Notes: a model not told the origin generated them from the sequence alone. Shown: positions 14,882 through 25,615, counted from the stretch's first letter. The stretch is DNA of 35,229 nucleotides from an uncultured Methylococcaceae bacterium (GCA_903839855.1 CAIMEB010000092.1:1-35229); one strand, 5' to 3'. A program made the numbers and translations.

Positions 14882-15985
14882 TTGAAAATTTTACATGTTA
14901 TTGAAAATCTAAATACAGGCGGCGCAGAAAGGATGCTGATTAACTTAGCTATCGCACAAGCGGGTCAAGATCATCAAGTAGCCGTGATCTGCTTATTCGA
15001 GTTAGGTAATCTTGCTCCCAGTTTGACTGATCAGGGGATATCTGTAACCGCTTGCTATAAAAAACCAGGTTTTACACTGTCATTTATTGGCAAACTATGT
15101 TCAAGCGTAAAAAAATTTTCTCCTGACGTTATACACTGCCATAGTTTGATGGCTAATTATTATCTGGCTTTTGTAAAACTTCTATTTGCGCCACGTGCCA
15201 CACAGATTTTAACCCGGCATGGCTTACTGAGAGGCGGAAATATTAATCGTTTAAATTTGTTATTTCATCTGTCCTTATTCATGACAGACTGGGCTGTTGG
15301 GGTCTGTGATAGCGTGAGTCAAGAATTATTTGATAAACACGAATTTTTCTCAAGAAAAATACTCACCATCAACAATGGCATTAATCTTGACACCTTTGCG
15401 CATCATAATTCTCACTCTAAATCGATGTTAATAAATAGTCTTAATCTTGATCAAAATAGTTGTATTATCGGTATCATTGCGCGTTTGAATCCCGTCAAAA
15501 ACCATCAACTATTGATCGACGCTTTTTCTCTAGTAAAAGCTGAAATCGCTCATTCAAAGCTTATTATTGTTGGTGATGGTGTGTTACGACAAGCATTAGA
15601 AGATTATACAAAACAGTTACATCTTGACTCAGAAGTCATTTTTTTAGGTGATCGATCAGATATAAATGACCTACTTGCAAGTTTCGATGTATTTGTGCTT
15701 AGCTCTAACAATGAAGGCAACTCCTTAGCGTTAATGGAAGCTGCAGCTGCTAGTTTACCTATGGTGGCAACCAATGTGGGGGGTAATGCTACTATTGTCT
15801 CGCATAATCACAGCGGTTATATTGTAGAACCCAATGAACCCAACCTGTTGGCAGATGCTTTAATCAGCATTTTGTCAAATCCAAAAAAATCGCGTGAGAT
15901 GGGAGAATTTGCCAGACGTTGGGTTGAGAAAAATGGATCTATTGAAGCGATGACAAATACATATCTAGCACTCTATCGTCACTAA
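14882..15985 (+). CDS. Glycosyltransferase family 4 protein
   Basis: 367-residue GT-B-fold glycosyltransferase of the GT4 type. The N-terminal 'HVIENLNTGGAERMLINLA' is the acceptor-domain glycine-rich start, and the C-terminal half has 'IIGIIARLNPVKNHQLLIDAF', 'LIIVGDG', and 'VLSSNNEGNSLALMEAAAA', the nucleotide-sugar binding segment with the E-x7-E-like pair. Such enzymes are cytoplasmic or membrane-associated and build polysaccharides or protein glycans. The start is a TTG at 14882 with a clear GAGGT binding site six bases upstream; no ATG fits as well. It lies 62 nt after the exosortase gene, and the next glycosyltransferase starts 4 nt downstream. Donor and acceptor sugars cannot be predicted. 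Confidence 0.88.
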   Translation: MKILHVIENLNTGGAERMLINLAIAQAGQDHQVAVICLFELGNLAPSLTDQGISVTACYKKPGFTLSFIGKLCSSVKKFSPDVIHCHSLMANYYLAFVKLLFAPRATQILTRHGLLRGGNINRLNLLFHLSLFMTDWAVGVCDSVSQELFDKHEFFSRKILTINNGINLDTFAHHNSHSKSMLINSLNLDQNSCIIGIIARLNPVKNHQLLIDAFSLVKAEIAHSKLIIVGDGVLRQALEDYTKQLHLDSEVIFLGDRSDINDLLASFDVFVLSSNNEGNSLALMEAAAASLPMVATNVGGNATIVSHNHSGYIVEPNEPNLLADALISILSNPKKSREMGEFARRWVEKNGSIEAMTNTYLALYRH

Positions 15986-15989
15986 ATTT

Positions 15990-17156
15990 ATGAAATCAAA
16001 AATTATTGTTTTTACCAATCTATTCCCTTACCCTTGGGAGCCTCAAAGAGCTACCTTTAATCGTCAACAGATTGAACATTTATCAAACGGGTATGACTTA
16101 CAAGCGTTAGTACCAATATCCTGGCTAGATTGGCTAAAGGTCAGCTTAAAAAAAACGTCTATAAAGAAACCTGTTACTGGAATTAAAGTAACTTATTTTA
16201 GGTACTTTTATATCCCCAAGATGTTACGTTGGAGCTATGGACTTACCTTGCTGATATCAACCTTAAGAGTGTTACCCAAGTTGATTCGAAAACAGCGCCC
16301 TACCGTTATCTATAGTCCATGGGCCTATCCAGATGGTTTCGTCGCCGTTATTTTAGGTAAATTACTGCATATTCCTGTAGTTATAAAAGTTCTGGGAACA
16401 GATATTAATGTGCTACCTTTAATATTCGGTGTTAAATGTCAAATTGCCTGGACATTAAAACATGCCGCTGGGGTTGTTGCTGTTAGTCAGGATTTGGCCA
16501 ACAAAGTAATTAGCTTAGGTAGTTTACCTGAAAATACTCATGTGATTTATGACGGTGTTAATCATGACAGATTTAAACCCATAAATCAGCAATACTGTCG
16601 AGACCAATGTGGTTTGAAACAAAATCTGCGAATTATTTTATACGTTGGTAATTTGTTAAACACCAAAGGTTGTCTTGACTTGGTGGAGAGTTTCTCATTA
16701 GTCAAACAACAAATACCTGATGTAATTTTATTGTATATAGGCAAAGGTGATGACTGCGCGAAAAATATTAGCAAATTAGCAACTCAACGCGGGATAAATG
16801 AGGCAGTGCATATTCTGGGAACCAAAACTCATGATGAAATAGCAATCTGGATGAACGCAAGCAATATTGTTGTCTTACCCAGTTATAATGAAGGCGTACC
16901 TAATGTACTATTAGAAGCTATGGCCTGCGGCGTTCCGGTTGTTGCAACTAACGTTGGAGGAATACCCGAAGTGGTGCCTGATTATGCGGGTGTTTTAATC
17001 AAACCAGGTGATCAACCGCTTTTAGCAGATACATTGATAACTGCTTTGTCAAAGTCTTGGGATACTAACCACATCAGTGATTATATGCTCAAATTCTCTT
17101 GGGAAAAAAATATATCAGAATTAAAATCGATTCTGAATACTAGGAGTCTGAGCTGA
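15990..17156 (+). CDS. Glycosyltransferase family 4 protein
   Basis: 388-residue GT4 enzyme, about the size of its upstream neighbour but clearly different in sequence. N-terminal 'VFTNLFPYPWEPQRATFNRQQ' and 'YSPWAYPDGFVAVILGKLLHIPVV' (about 105-130) belong to the acceptor domain. 'ILYVGNLLNTKGCLDLVESF', 'VLPSYNEGVPNVLLEAMACG' and 'VVATNVGGIPEVV' are the donor-binding part with the conserved Glu pair. ATG 15990 follows the previous stop by 4 nt, so they form one unit. The stop overlaps an ATG by one base (TGATG) that opens a short, dead-end frame. Role is inferred as surface glycan assembly linked to the exosortase locus. Confidence 0.9.
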   Translation: MKSKIIVFTNLFPYPWEPQRATFNRQQIEHLSNGYDLQALVPISWLDWLKVSLKKTSIKKPVTGIKVTYFRYFYIPKMLRWSYGLTLLISTLRVLPKLIRKQRPTVIYSPWAYPDGFVAVILGKLLHIPVVIKVLGTDINVLPLIFGVKCQIAWTLKHAAGVVAVSQDLANKVISLGSLPENTHVIYDGVNHDRFKPINQQYCRDQCGLKQNLRIILYVGNLLNTKGCLDLVESFSLVKQQIPDVILLYIGKGDDCAKNISKLATQRGINEAVHILGTKTHDEIAIWMNASNIVVLPSYNEGVPNVLLEAMACGVPVVATNVGGIPEVVPDYAGVLIKPGDQPLLADTLITALSKSWDTNHISDYMLKFSWEKNISELKSILNTRSLS

Positions 17157-17212
17157 TGAATTCAGGTATAAAAAACAGCAGTTTATTTTTCTTACTAAGT
17201 AGGTTTGAATAA
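17156..17212 (+). pseudogene. 18-codon micro-ORF overlapping the second glycosyltransferase stop
   Basis: ATG at 17156 shares its first base with the TGA of the glycosyltransferase gene and encodes 18 residues before TAA at 17210-17212. The stop/start overlap is the pattern of a coupled operon gene, but the frame is too short for a recognisable product. It may be the stump of a lost next gene or chance. Confidence 0.2.
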
Positions 17213-17259
17213 AATTGATTACTTCTTTGGTAGTGGCTTAGTTATACCGAGAGTTGCTG

Positions 17260-17290
17260 AAAACAAAAAAGGGCCTTACGACCCTTTTAT
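17260..17290 (-). terminator. Intrinsic terminator after pnp (works in both directions)
   Basis: Stem AAAAGGG (17267-17273) and CCCTTTT (17282-17288) with an 8-nt loop. On the minus strand it follows the pnp stop by about 20 nt and ends in TTTTTTG with more T's, a strong terminator. On the plus strand it ends in CCCTTTTATTT and would stop readthrough from the glycosyltransferase genes. It marks the end of the superoperon. Confidence 0.85.
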
Positions 17291-17310
17291 TTAATCGACT
17301 ACTTAACTCT

Positions 17311-19386
17311 TTACGCTTCCTTTTCAACTTCTTTAATGCTTAATCTAACTCTACCTTGACGGTCTATTTCAAGCACTTTAACTTTCACAATATCACCTTC
17401 GTTCAAACGATCACTGACTTTATCAACGTGTTCATCTGAGATTTGAGAAATATGAACCAAACCATCCTTACCCGGCAGGATAGTTACAAAAGCACCGAAG
17501 TCCATCAGTCTAACGACTTTTCCTTCATAGGTTTTACCGACTTCGACTTCAGCCGTAATTTCTTCAATAAGACGACGTGCTTCTTCTCCTGCCGCTTTAT
17601 CAACAGAGGCTATCTTGACAATTCCATCATCAGTCAAATCAACGCTAGCACCGGTTTGTTCAGTAATACTACGAATAGTTGCACCGCCTTTACCGATAAC
17701 TTCGCGAATTTTGCTAGGATCAATTTTAAAGGTAATGATGCGAGGAGCAAAATCAGACATCTCATCACGAGTTCTTGATAATGCCTTATTCATTTCATCT
17801 AGAATATGTAATCGACCTTGTTTTGCTTGTTCTAGAGCCGTTTTCATAATCTCTGCAGTGATACCATCAATTTTGATATCCATTTGCAGTGCAGTAATAC
17901 CATTGACTGAACCCGCCACTTTAAAATCCATATCACCTAAGTGATCTTCATCACCCATAATGTCGGATAAAACGGCAAAGCTATCGCCTTCTTTAATTAG
18001 GCCCATTGCAATACCTGCAACGGGTGAGCTAATAGGGACACCGGCATCCATTAAAGCTAAACTACTACCGCAGACAGAAGCCATAGAGCTTGAACCATTG
18101 GATTCAGTAATTTCAGAAACCACACGTATGGTGTAAGGAAATTCATCCATGTTTGGCAGAACCGCAGCAACACCGCGTTTAGCTAATCTGCCGTGACCAA
18201 TTTCACGACGTTTAGGTGAACCTACAAAACCTGTTTCCCCTACACTATAAGGAGGGAAGTTGTAATGCAACATAAACGGTTCTTTATATTCACCGGCTAA
18301 TGCATCAATAATTTGCGCATCCCGTGCAGTACCTAAAGTAGCAATAACTAAAGCTTGCGTTTCACCACGAGTAAATAAAGCAGAACCATGCGTTCTTGGC
18401 AATACACCCGTTCTGATAGTAATAGGTCTTATTTTATCAAGGGCACGACCATCAATTCGTTTGCTTTCATCAAGAATAGCGTTACGAACAATACGATATT
18501 CTAAATGTTCGATAATACCTCGAATGTCATTTTCAGCATAATTCTCTGATAACTTTTCAATGACCGCATTACGAATACCTTTAAGTTGCTCTTGGCGAAC
18601 CAGTTTTTCTGCAACTGTGTAAGCATCTTTAATGCCCGCTTCAACTTCGTGTGTCACTAACTCAATCAGTTCTGCATTAGCCGCTGGAGCAATCCATTCA
18701 ACTACTCCGGTTCCCGCTAATTGAGCAAATTCATTAATCGCAGTAATAGCCACCTGCATTTGCTCATGGCCAAATAACACCGCCCCCAGCATCACTTCTT
18801 CAGACAGTTCTAATGCTTCTGACTCAACCATTAGTACAGCTTGAGAAGTTCCCGCTACAACCAGTGTAAGTTGAGACTCTAATAATTCCGTTGGAGAAGG
18901 ATTTAATAAATACTCACCGTCTTTGTAACCTACACAGGCAGCACCAACAGGACCATTAAAAGGTAAGCCTGAAACAGCTAAAGCCGCAGACGCTCCTAAA
19001 AGAGCAGCGATCTCAGGATCGACATCAGGATTTAAAGAAATTACTGTAGCAACAATTTGAACTTCGTTAGTATAACCCTCAGGAAAAAGCGGACGAATGG
19101 GTCGATCAATCAATCTTGATGTTAAGGTTTCTTTTTCGCTGGGTCGACCTTCTCTCTTAAAAAAGCCGCCCGGTATCTTACCCGCTGCATACGCTTTTTC
19201 TTGATAATTAACGGTTAGTGGAAAAAAGTCTCCTCCATTAGCTTCTTTTTTGCCAACGACGGTAACCAGCAATGAGGTTCCATCTATATCGATTATGACA
19301 GCGCCATCGGCTTGACGCGCAATTTCACCCGTTTCTAAAGTAACAAGTTTATCGCCGTACTGAAATTCTTTCCTAATAGGATTCAC
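17311..19386 (-). CDS. pnp: Polynucleotide phosphorylase
   Basis: 691-residue exoribonuclease that degrades RNA 3'-to-5' with phosphate and is a core of the RNA degradosome. Two RNase PH-like domains are seen at about residues 12-145 and 310-450, with the second carrying the conserved acidic cluster in '[18 protein letters not shown]' (about 475-492). A KH domain ('[20 protein letters not shown]', about 556-575) and an S1 domain ('[18 protein letters not shown]', about 620-640) follow. E. coli PNPase has 711 residues, so it is full length. The start is GTG 19386, with an AAAGGAACC binding site about nine bases upstream. Last gene of the superoperon, preceded by a 249-nt leader holding a 9-bp hairpin, where PNPase and RNase III autocontrol would act. 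Confidence 0.97.
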   Translation of the reverse strand: MNPIRKEFQYGDKLVTLETGEIARQADGAVIIDIDGTSLLVTVVGKKEANGGDFFPLTVNYQEKAYAAGKIPGGFFKREGRPSEKETLTSRLIDRPIRPLFPEGYTNEVQIVATVISLNPDVDPEIAALLGASAALAVSGLPFNGPVGAACVGYKDGEYLLNPSPTELLESQLTLVVAGTSQAVLMVESEALELSEEVMLGAVLFGHEQMQVAITAINEFAQLAGTGVVEWIAPAANAELIELVTHEVEAGIKDAYTVAEKLVRQEQLKGIRNAVIEKLSENYAENDIRGIIEHLEYRIVRNAILDESKRIDGRALDKIRPITIRTGVLPRTHGSALFTRGETQALVIATLGTARDAQIIDALAGEYKEPFMLHYNFPPYSVGETGFVGSPKRREIGHGRLAKRGVAAVLPNMDEFPYTIRVVSEITESNGSSSMASVCGSSLALMDAGVPISSPVAGIAMGLIKEGDSFAVLSDIMGDEDHLGDMDFKVAGSVNGITALQMDIKIDGITAEIMKTALEQAKQGRLHILDEMNKALSRTRDEMSDFAPRIITFKIDPSKIREVIGKGGATIRSITEQTGASVDLTDDGIVKIASVDKAAGEEARRLIEEITAEVEVGKTYEGKVVRLMDFGAFVTILPGKDGLVHISQISDEHVDKVSDRLNEGDIVKVKVLEIDRQGRVRLSIKEVEKEA

Positions 19387-19426
19387 TATTGGGTTCCTTT
19401 GTTTAAATATTATTTAAAGGCTTGCG

Positions 19427-19450
19427 CTGGGTTAATTGACATTAACCCAG
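19427..19450 (-). promoter_or_regulatory. Hairpin in the pnp leader
   Basis: CTGGGTTAA (19427-19435) and TTAACCCAG (19442-19450) make a perfect 9-bp stem with a 6-nt loop, 41-64 nt upstream of the pnp GTG. No T-tract follows, so it is not a terminator. In E. coli the pnp leader forms a double-stranded structure that RNase III cuts as the first step of PNPase autoregulation; this hairpin is in the right place, although the E. coli structure is longer. Confidence 0.5.
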
Positions 19451-19635
19451 ACTACAGTTGTACCATTTTTAGCTCTGACTTAAGTTACGGAATACCAAAA
19501 CAACTGATAGCCGTCACTTATTCTAATTGATGAGTGATTAAAATCACCAATCCAGACTAATTCAACAGACGTGGCTTAATCATAACGACTTGCATCTTAA
19601 CATCTTAAATATCAGAGCGATTAAGCGAGAAATTT

Positions 19636-19905
19636 TTACTTACGTAAACCTAGGCGCTCAATTAATGAACGGTAACGGTTACTATCTTTGTTTTTTAGAT
19701 AATCTAACAACTTACGACGTTGGTTAACCATCCGTAATAATCCACGACGTGAATGATTGTCTTTTTTGTGAGTTGCAAAGTGCGGTGTTAAGTGCAAGAT
19801 ATGTGCTGTTAACAATGCAATCTGTACCTCAGGTGAACCGGTATCTGTTTCTGATTGACGATACGCTTCAACGATCGCTTTTTTTTGTTCTGCTGTAAAT
19901 GGCAT
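19636..19905 (-). CDS. rpsO: 30S ribosomal protein S15
   Basis: 89 residues, the same length as E. coli S15. It binds the central domain of 16S rRNA and contacts the 50S subunit through bridge B4. The sequence is typical: '[16 protein letters not shown]' and '[21 protein letters not shown]', with the conserved His and Arg residues that contact rRNA. Between truB (119 nt upstream) and pnp (249 nt downstream), which is the conserved gammaproteobacterial order. Its leader has a hairpin with an AT-rich tail. S15 in E. coli represses its own translation through its leader, and control of that kind is likely here but not demonstrated. Confidence 0.98.
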   Translation of the reverse strand: MPFTAEQKKAIVEAYRQSETDTGSPEVQIALLTAHILHLTPHFATHKKDNHSRRGLLRMVNQRRKLLDYLKNKDSNRYRSLIERLGLRK

Positions 19906-19934
19906 TTATAATCCCTAAGATTAAAATTAAAATT

Positions 19935-19956
19935 AAAGTCGCCAGATGGTGACTTT
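19935..19956 (-). promoter_or_regulatory. Hairpin and TTAAAA tandem repeat in the rpsO leader
   Basis: AAAGTC (19935-19940) and GACTTT (19951-19956) pair, with two more GC pairs inside after one mismatch. On the minus strand it is followed by AATTTTAATTTTAATC, about 30 nt before the rpsO ATG. This could be an intrinsic attenuator or the S15 autoregulatory structure. The tail contains three imperfect tandem TTAAAA copies. Confidence 0.35.
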
Positions 19957-20023
19957 GGGTACACTGATTTCCACGATAGGGAGTAGAAACCAATATCTGT
20001 AATAACAACTCACCATTGAATTG

Positions 20024-20977
20024 TTAGTAATTAGTCATATTGAACAACTTTCTCGGAGCTATTTTACCATCTAATCCGATTTCCCCCAACCCCAAAAAGA
20101 TGTCTGCATGATACATCCTTATTACACCTGTTGATATTGTCATGCTGATATCAGAGGCACCGTGATAAGTAATGACTTGACCATAGTGAATGGCAACTGT
20201 TTCGATTTCCGATAATTGCACCGCAGGTAAAAACTCTAAAGGCTTATCAACGGCTATCAATGAATCAAATAAAGCCTGCTCATCCATCGTGATTAACTGC
20301 TCAATCGTTTTGGCTTGTTCAATGTTAAATTGACCGGCTTCCAGTCTACGTAAAGCCTTAACGGTTCCACACGTACCTAAAGCATGACCAATGTCCTCAG
20401 CCAGTGAGCGTATGTAAGTGCCTTTAGAGCAAAACACGTCTAATACCAATTGATCAGAATCACCTAACGCACCTGCTTCAATCTGAACATTTTCCAACAA
20501 GTTCAATTCAAAGATAGTAATACGCCGGGCTTTTCGCTCGATGGTTATCCCTTCTCTGGCTAATTCATAAAGCTTTTTACCCTGATGCTTTAACGCTGAA
20601 TACATCGGGGGAACCTGATCAATTTCACCGACGAATTGCTGCAAACAAGCTATAAGCGATGCCATCGAATAATCAGGAACAGGCTTTGTTAGAATGATCT
20701 CACCTTCAGCATCCCCAGTGTCGGTCATAACACCCAATTGGATTACTACTCGATAACGCTTATTATCATCCAGCATTAAGGCAGATACTTTAGTTGCCTC
20801 GCCAAAACAAAGCGGTAACAGACCGGTCGCTAATGGATCCAGACTACCGGTGTGCCCCGCTTTATTGGCATTAAATAAATGCCTCACTTCTTGTAATGCT
20901 TTATTTGACGAGACACCTAAACGTTTATCTAGCAGTATGATACCGTGAACATTGCGTCCAGACTTGCGTTTACTCAT
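20024..20977 (-). CDS. truB: tRNA pseudouridine-55 synthase
   Basis: 317-residue enzyme that converts uridine 55 to pseudouridine in the T-loop of almost all tRNAs. The catalytic motif 'GHTGSLDPLATGLLPLC' has the nucleophile Asp47. 'KRYRVVIQLGVMTDTGDAEG' and 'CSKGTYIRSLAEDIG' (about 180-195) are also signatures of the family. The C-terminal PUA domain covers about 240-310. E. coli TruB has 314 residues. The start overlaps the rbfA stop by 4 nt (ATGA), so translation is coupled. Part of the conserved superoperon. Confidence 0.97.
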   Translation of the reverse strand: MSKRKSGRNVHGIILLDKRLGVSSNKALQEVRHLFNANKAGHTGSLDPLATGLLPLCFGEATKVSALMLDDNKRYRVVIQLGVMTDTGDAEGEIILTKPVPDYSMASLIACLQQFVGEIDQVPPMYSALKHQGKKLYELAREGITIERKARRITIFELNLLENVQIEAGALGDSDQLVLDVFCSKGTYIRSLAEDIGHALGTCGTVKALRRLEAGQFNIEQAKTIEQLITMDEQALFDSLIAVDKPLEFLPAVQLSEIETVAIHYGQVITYHGASDISMTISTGVIRMYHADIFLGLGEIGLDGKIAPRKLFNMTNY

Positions 20978-21348
20978 AGATCCTTTTGTTCTAAGTCATG
21001 CCTGTCCACTTCACTTAATAACTCAGCAACACGCATACCTTTATCAAAAGAATCGTCATAATAAAAACGCAGCTCGGAAATATGTCTTAGTCGCATTCTT
21101 TTAGCCAATAAATGCCGAATGATGGGGGCGAGTTCATTCAATAATTTCACATTAGCCCGCTTACCCTGTTCATCGACATTGAGTACGGTAACATACACTT
21201 TTGCAACGGCAAGATCCTTGGTTACTTCAACTTCATTGATAGTAATAAAACCTAATCTTGAGTCATCAATATCACGTTGCAAAATGTAAGATAACTCTTT
21301 TTGCATCTGCGATGAAACGCGGGCATTACGACCAAATTCATTTGCCAT
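20974..21348 (-). CDS. rbfA: Ribosome-binding factor A
   Basis: 124-residue KH-like protein that binds the 30S subunit late in assembly and helps 16S rRNA 5' end maturation, needed in the cold. 'SQMQKELSYILQRDIDDSRLGFITINEVEVTKDLAVAKVYVTV' shows the family core, and 'LRHISELRFYYDDSFDKG' is the end of the KH-like fold. Length is near the E. coli protein (133). It starts 4 nt after the infB stop and overlaps truB by 4 nt, so it is tightly embedded in the operon. Confidence 0.96.
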   Translation of the reverse strand: MANEFGRNARVSSQMQKELSYILQRDIDDSRLGFITINEVEVTKDLAVAKVYVTVLNVDEQGKRANVKLLNELAPIIRHLLAKRMRLRHISELRFYYDDSFDKGMRVAELLSEVDRHDLEQKDL

Positions 21349-21352
21349 TAGC

Positions 21353-24085
21353 TTACAGTTCCCGCTTGATTTCTATGCGTTCAAACACTTCGATTTGATC
21401 GCCGGGTCTGACATCGTTGTAATTTTTCACACCGATACCACATTCCATGCCCATTTTAACTTCAGAGGCATCATCTTTGAAACGACGTAAAGATTCCAGT
21501 TGCCCTTCATAAATAACCACGTTTTCACGTAATACACGAATAGGCAAGTTTCTCTTAACAAAGCCATCAACCACCATACAACCCGCAATAGCACCGTATT
21601 TAGGTGATTTAAAGACATCGCGGACTTCAGCAAGACCTACGATTTGCTCTTTAATCTCCGGCGCCAACATGCCACTAATCGCCTTTTTGACTTCATCGAT
21701 TGCATTATAAATGACGCTGTAATAATGCAAATCAATGTTCTTTTCTTCGATCATTTTTCTAGCGGTTGCATCAGCTCGAACATTAAAACCAATTAAAATA
21801 GCACCTGAGGCCAATGCTAGGTTAGCATCACCTTCATTAATACCGCCAACACCACCATAGATCACTTTAACCTCAACCTCATCATTTGACAGGCTAACTA
21901 ACGAACCACGTAAAGCCTCTAAACTACCTTGAACATCCGTTTTAATGACCAGATTGACACTAGCCAGTTCTCCCGTTGCCATTCTAGAAAATACTTCGTC
22001 CAGTTTTGATGCTTGTTGTGCTGCATGTTTACTGAACTTTTTACGATCCTCGCGATGTTTCGCTAACTCTTTAGCAATACGTTCATTTTGAACAACCAGA
22101 AATTCATCACCAGCATTCGGTGTACCAGACAAGCCAAGAATTTCAACGGGTACACAAGGCCCCGCTTCTTTAATCGTTTTACCGTTTTCATTAAACATTG
22201 CGCGGACTCGACCAAATTCTTGACCACATAAAACCATTTGACCATTTTCTAACGTGCCCCTTTGAACCATCACAGTGGCAACAGCTCCGCGTCCCTTATC
22301 CAGTCTTGATTCAATAACTAAACCTGATGCTGCGCCCTCTATCGGCGCTTTTAACTCTAGAATTTCAGTTTGAACGATTAGGGCTTCAATTAAATCATCA
22401 ATACCTTGACCTGTTTTTGCTGAAATTTTAAGGAATTGAACATCACCACCCCATTCTTCAGCCAATACATTAAGAACCGAAAGCTCTTGCATGACTTTTT
22501 CAGGATTTGCGGCAGGCTTATCCATTTTATTGATCGCGACAATAATAGGCACATTGGCTGCTCTAGCATGTTCAACCGCTTCTTTAGTTTGTGGCATCAC
22601 CCCATCGTCGGCAGCAACAACCACAATAACAACGTCCGTTATATCAGCACCACGCGCTCTCATTGCTGTAAACGCAGCGTGACCTGGGGTGTCCAAAAAT
22701 GTTACGGAACCATGATCGGTCTTTACTTGGTATGCGCCAATATGCTGTGTAATACCACCCGCCTCACCTGCCGCAACACGTGTTTTACGAATGTAATCCA
22801 GCAATGAAGTTTTACCGTGATCAACGTGCCCCATAATAGTAACAATAGGAGCCCGAGGCAATTCAACACGATTGTCCTCACTCTGAGCCTCAGCTAACAT
22901 TTCTTGCTCAAGATCGTCATCGCTTTGCATAATCGCTTTATGCCCCATTTCTTCAACTAAAATAACAGCCGTTTCCTGGTCGATACTTTGGTTGATGGTT
23001 GCCATAATACCGAGTTTCATCAAATGCTTAATAACTAATGCAGCTTTCACGCTCATTTTTTGAGCTAAGTCAGACACAATAATCATTTCTGGTATAGCCA
23101 CCTCATGGACGATTGGAGCAACCGGCATTTCAAATTGATGCTTACCATCAGATTGAATCGTATTACGTGAAGGAGGTGATGGCTGCTTACCTTTCTTTTT
23201 ACCTTTTTTCGCATCTTTTCCAGATGAACGAGGTGCCCCCCCGTCTTCCTGTTTTTTTCTGTGCAAGGTTTCTTGTTTAACAGCAGCCTGTTGCCTAACT
23301 TTATCGGCATTTTTTCTAATCGATTCTTCTAATCGACTTTCTTTTTCTTGCTGTTTTTTCCTGGCGTCTTCTGCTTCTTTAGTTTTTATAGACTTTTCCT
23401 GTTTAATTTTCTTTTCTTCTTTTATTTTTAAAGCTTCAAATTTTGCTTCGGATTCGACTGCTTCAACCGGTTCAAGCTCTATGTCAAGATCGATATCGAG
23501 AATAGGAACAATTTCAATCTCTGGATCGGGTGTTGGTTCGGGATCAGCGACAACCACTGTTTCAATAGCAACAATCTCTTCGACTATTTTATCAAGTACT
23601 GGTACAGTGTTTTTACTTTCAATAACGGGTTCAATAACAGGCTCAATGGTTTCAACAGGCAATAATTTTTGAGACTGCTCTATATCTAAATTATCGTTGG
23701 TATTTTGCCCGGCTAAAATTGGAGCGGCGACAACTTCGATTTCTTTCTTTGAGTCCTGCTCATCAATTTTGCCGCGCTTGATATAAGTTTTCTTTTTACG
23801 AACCTCAACGCTAATAGTCTTCGTAGAACTACCAGGCACGCTAGCCTGTTTTATCTCAGTAACCTTTCTACGCTCTAGAGTAACTCGTTTGGGAGAATTT
23901 GCTGAATCGCCCTCTGCCTTTCCATGACGTTTACGCAAATGCGCAAGCAATTGCATTTTCTCACTCTCGTTAATAAAATCATCAGGGGAGCTAGCAGACA
24001 AACCCGCCTCTTTTAGCTGCTCCAATAAACGTTCCAGAGGTATTTTTACTATCTCTGCTAATTGTCTTACCGTCTTATCACTCAT
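21353..24085 (-). CDS. infB: Translation initiation factor IF-2
   Basis: 910-residue GTPase that brings fMet-tRNA to the 30S subunit and promotes subunit joining. The N-terminal IF2_N domain '[27 protein letters not shown]' is followed by a long charged, Glu/Lys-rich coiled-coil linker (about 100-310), and a second IF2_N-like segment near 335-385. The GTPase has G1 'GHVDHGKT' (about residue 418), 'DTPGHAAF' (G3) and 'NKMD' (G4). The C-terminal domains end with '[21 protein letters not shown]'. Length is comparable to E. coli (890). Its gene sits 30 nt after nusA, as in E. coli. The linker is longer and lower in complexity than the rest. Confidence 0.98.
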   Translation of the reverse strand: MSDKTVRQLAEIVKIPLERLLEQLKEAGLSASSPDDFINESEKMQLLAHLRKRHGKAEGDSANSPKRVTLERRKVTEIKQASVPGSSTKTISVEVRKKKTYIKRGKIDEQDSKKEIEVVAAPILAGQNTNDNLDIEQSQKLLPVETIEPVIEPVIESKNTVPVLDKIVEEIVAIETVVVADPEPTPDPEIEIVPILDIDLDIELEPVEAVESEAKFEALKIKEEKKIKQEKSIKTKEAEDARKKQQEKESRLEESIRKNADKVRQQAAVKQETLHRKKQEDGGAPRSSGKDAKKGKKKGKQPSPPSRNTIQSDGKHQFEMPVAPIVHEVAIPEMIIVSDLAQKMSVKAALVIKHLMKLGIMATINQSIDQETAVILVEEMGHKAIMQSDDDLEQEMLAEAQSEDNRVELPRAPIVTIMGHVDHGKTSLLDYIRKTRVAAGEAGGITQHIGAYQVKTDHGSVTFLDTPGHAAFTAMRARGADITDVVIVVVAADDGVMPQTKEAVEHARAANVPIIVAINKMDKPAANPEKVMQELSVLNVLAEEWGGDVQFLKISAKTGQGIDDLIEALIVQTEILELKAPIEGAASGLVIESRLDKGRGAVATVMVQRGTLENGQMVLCGQEFGRVRAMFNENGKTIKEAGPCVPVEILGLSGTPNAGDEFLVVQNERIAKELAKHREDRKKFSKHAAQQASKLDEVFSRMATGELASVNLVIKTDVQGSLEALRGSLVSLSNDEVEVKVIYGGVGGINEGDANLALASGAILIGFNVRADATARKMIEEKNIDLHYYSVIYNAIDEVKKAISGMLAPEIKEQIVGLAEVRDVFKSPKYGAIAGCMVVDGFVKRNLPIRVLRENVVIYEGQLESLRRFKDDASEVKMGMECGIGVKNYNDVRPGDQIEVFERIEIKREL

Positions 24086-24115
24086 TTTATACCCCTTAAT
24101 TATTCGCTATGTGCC

Positions 24116-25615
24116 TTAAGCAAACCAAGGCTCACGCGCCTTCATAATTAATTTTGCCGCCCGCTCTTCATTAATACCTGAAAAATTTAGCAAATCATCA
24201 ACCGATTGTTCTGCTAAATCATCCATGGTAATAATACCTTGTCCTGCTAACTCATAAGCCAAATCAGAATCCATGCCTTCCATTTCCAATAAATCTTTTG
24301 CTGGTTTGGCTGAATCAATTTTTTCTTCCAGTGCAATTGCACTAATTAACAAGGCATCTTTTGCTCGACTTCTTAATTCATTAACAAGAGCTTCATCAAA
24401 GCCTTCAATTTCAAGCATTTCGCTAACAGGAACATAAGCTATTTCTTCTACGCTGTTAAAACCCTCTTCAGCCAGAATTAATGCAATATCTTCGTCAACA
24501 TCTAATTGGTCAATAAACATTTGTTTTATTTTACCGACTTCTGCTTCTGCACTTTGCACGGCTTTAGAGGCATCAATAACATTTAACTCCCAACCCGTTA
24601 GTTGGCTGGCTAAACGAACATTTTGTCCACCTCTGCCAATCGCTTGGGAAAGATTATCAGAACTCACCGCTAAATCCATACTGTGTTTATCTTCATCTAC
24701 CACAATTGACTGAATTTCTGCAGGTGACATCGCATTAATAACAAATTGGGCTTCACTAGGATTCCAAAGAATAATATCAACCCGTTCCCCAGCCAACTCA
24801 TTAGTAACCGATTGCACTCTTGATCCTCTCATACCAACGCATGCCCCCACTGGATCCAAACGTGGATCATTACTCTTGACCGCCAATTTAGCTCTGGAAC
24901 CTGGGTCCCGCGAGGCACCAATCACAGAAATCAAGCCCTCACCGACTTCGGGAACCTCTAAGCGAAAGAGGGCGATTAATAACTCTGGGGCTGTTCGGCT
25001 TACAAACAATTGTGGCCCACGTGGCTCGGATCTCACATCCTTTAAGTACCCTCTAACCCTATCACCGATTCGAACGGATTCACGCGGGATCATATCTTCT
25101 CTAGCAATATAAGCCTCAATATGACCACCCAGATCTAAATAGATACTGCCTTTTTCAATACGTTTAACAACGCCTGTAATCAATTCACCTACACGACTTT
25201 TATAAGCGTCAACAATTTTACTGCGCTCCGCTTCTCTTACTTTATGAATAATAACCTGCTTGGCAGTTTGAGCAGCAATACGTCCAAAATCAACCGATTC
25301 AATCTCTTCTTCAATAATAGCTCCGACTTGTATCGTTGGGTCATCTAACTGAGCCACCTCTAACAAAATCTGGGTAGTAGGTGATTCAACATCGCCCTCA
25401 CAAGCTGGATTAGCTGCAACAACTTCCCATTGCCGAAAAGTAACGTAATCGCCTGTTTTTCTGTCAATCGCAACACGCGCTTTAATAATATTAGTATGTC
25501 GCTTAACAGTAGCCGCTTCTAAAGCAGATTCTATCGCCTGAAAAACAACTTCCTTTTCGATTTCTTTTTCATTAGAAAAAACCTCAACTACTAACAAAAT
25601 TTCTTTATTTGCCAC
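24116..25615 (-). CDS. nusA: Transcription termination/antitermination factor NusA
   Basis: RNA polymerase-associated factor acting in pausing, termination and antitermination. I place the start at GTG 25615 (499 residues; E. coli 495). It is preceded six bases away by AAGGAGG, and the product begins '[18 protein letters not shown]', the standard family N-terminus. A TTG six codons upstream (25633) would put the binding site inside the gene. Domains run in order: N-terminal RNAP-binding domain, S1 ('[22 protein letters not shown]', about 130-150), two KH domains to about 345 ('[15 protein letters not shown]', '[18 protein letters not shown]'), and two acidic repeats (about 365-425 and 435-495) of the AR1/AR2 type. 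It overlaps rimP by 11 nt. NusA controls its own operon in E. coli. Confidence 0.97.
   Translation of the reverse strand: MANKEILLVVEVFSNEKEIEKEVVFQAIESALEAATVKRHTNIIKARVAIDRKTGDYVTFRQWEVVAANPACEGDVESPTTQILLEVAQLDDPTIQVGAIIEEEIESVDFGRIAAQTAKQVIIHKVREAERSKIVDAYKSRVGELITGVVKRIEKGSIYLDLGGHIEAYIAREDMIPRESVRIGDRVRGYLKDVRSEPRGPQLFVSRTAPELLIALFRLEVPEVGEGLISVIGASRDPGSRAKLAVKSNDPRLDPVGACVGMRGSRVQSVTNELAGERVDIILWNPSEAQFVINAMSPAEIQSIVVDEDKHSMDLAVSSDNLSQAIGRGGQNVRLASQLTGWELNVIDASKAVQSAEAEVGKIKQMFIDQLDVDEDIALILAEEGFNSVEEIAYVPVSEMLEIEGFDEALVNELRSRAKDALLISAIALEEKIDSAKPAKDLLEMEGMDSDLAYELAGQGIITMDDLAEQSVDDLLNFSGINEERAAKLIMKAREPWFA

Noticed and set aside
22436-22807. Plus-strand 123-codon frame inside infB
   Set aside because: Antisense to the conserved GTPase domain of IF-2, so it is a composition effect.
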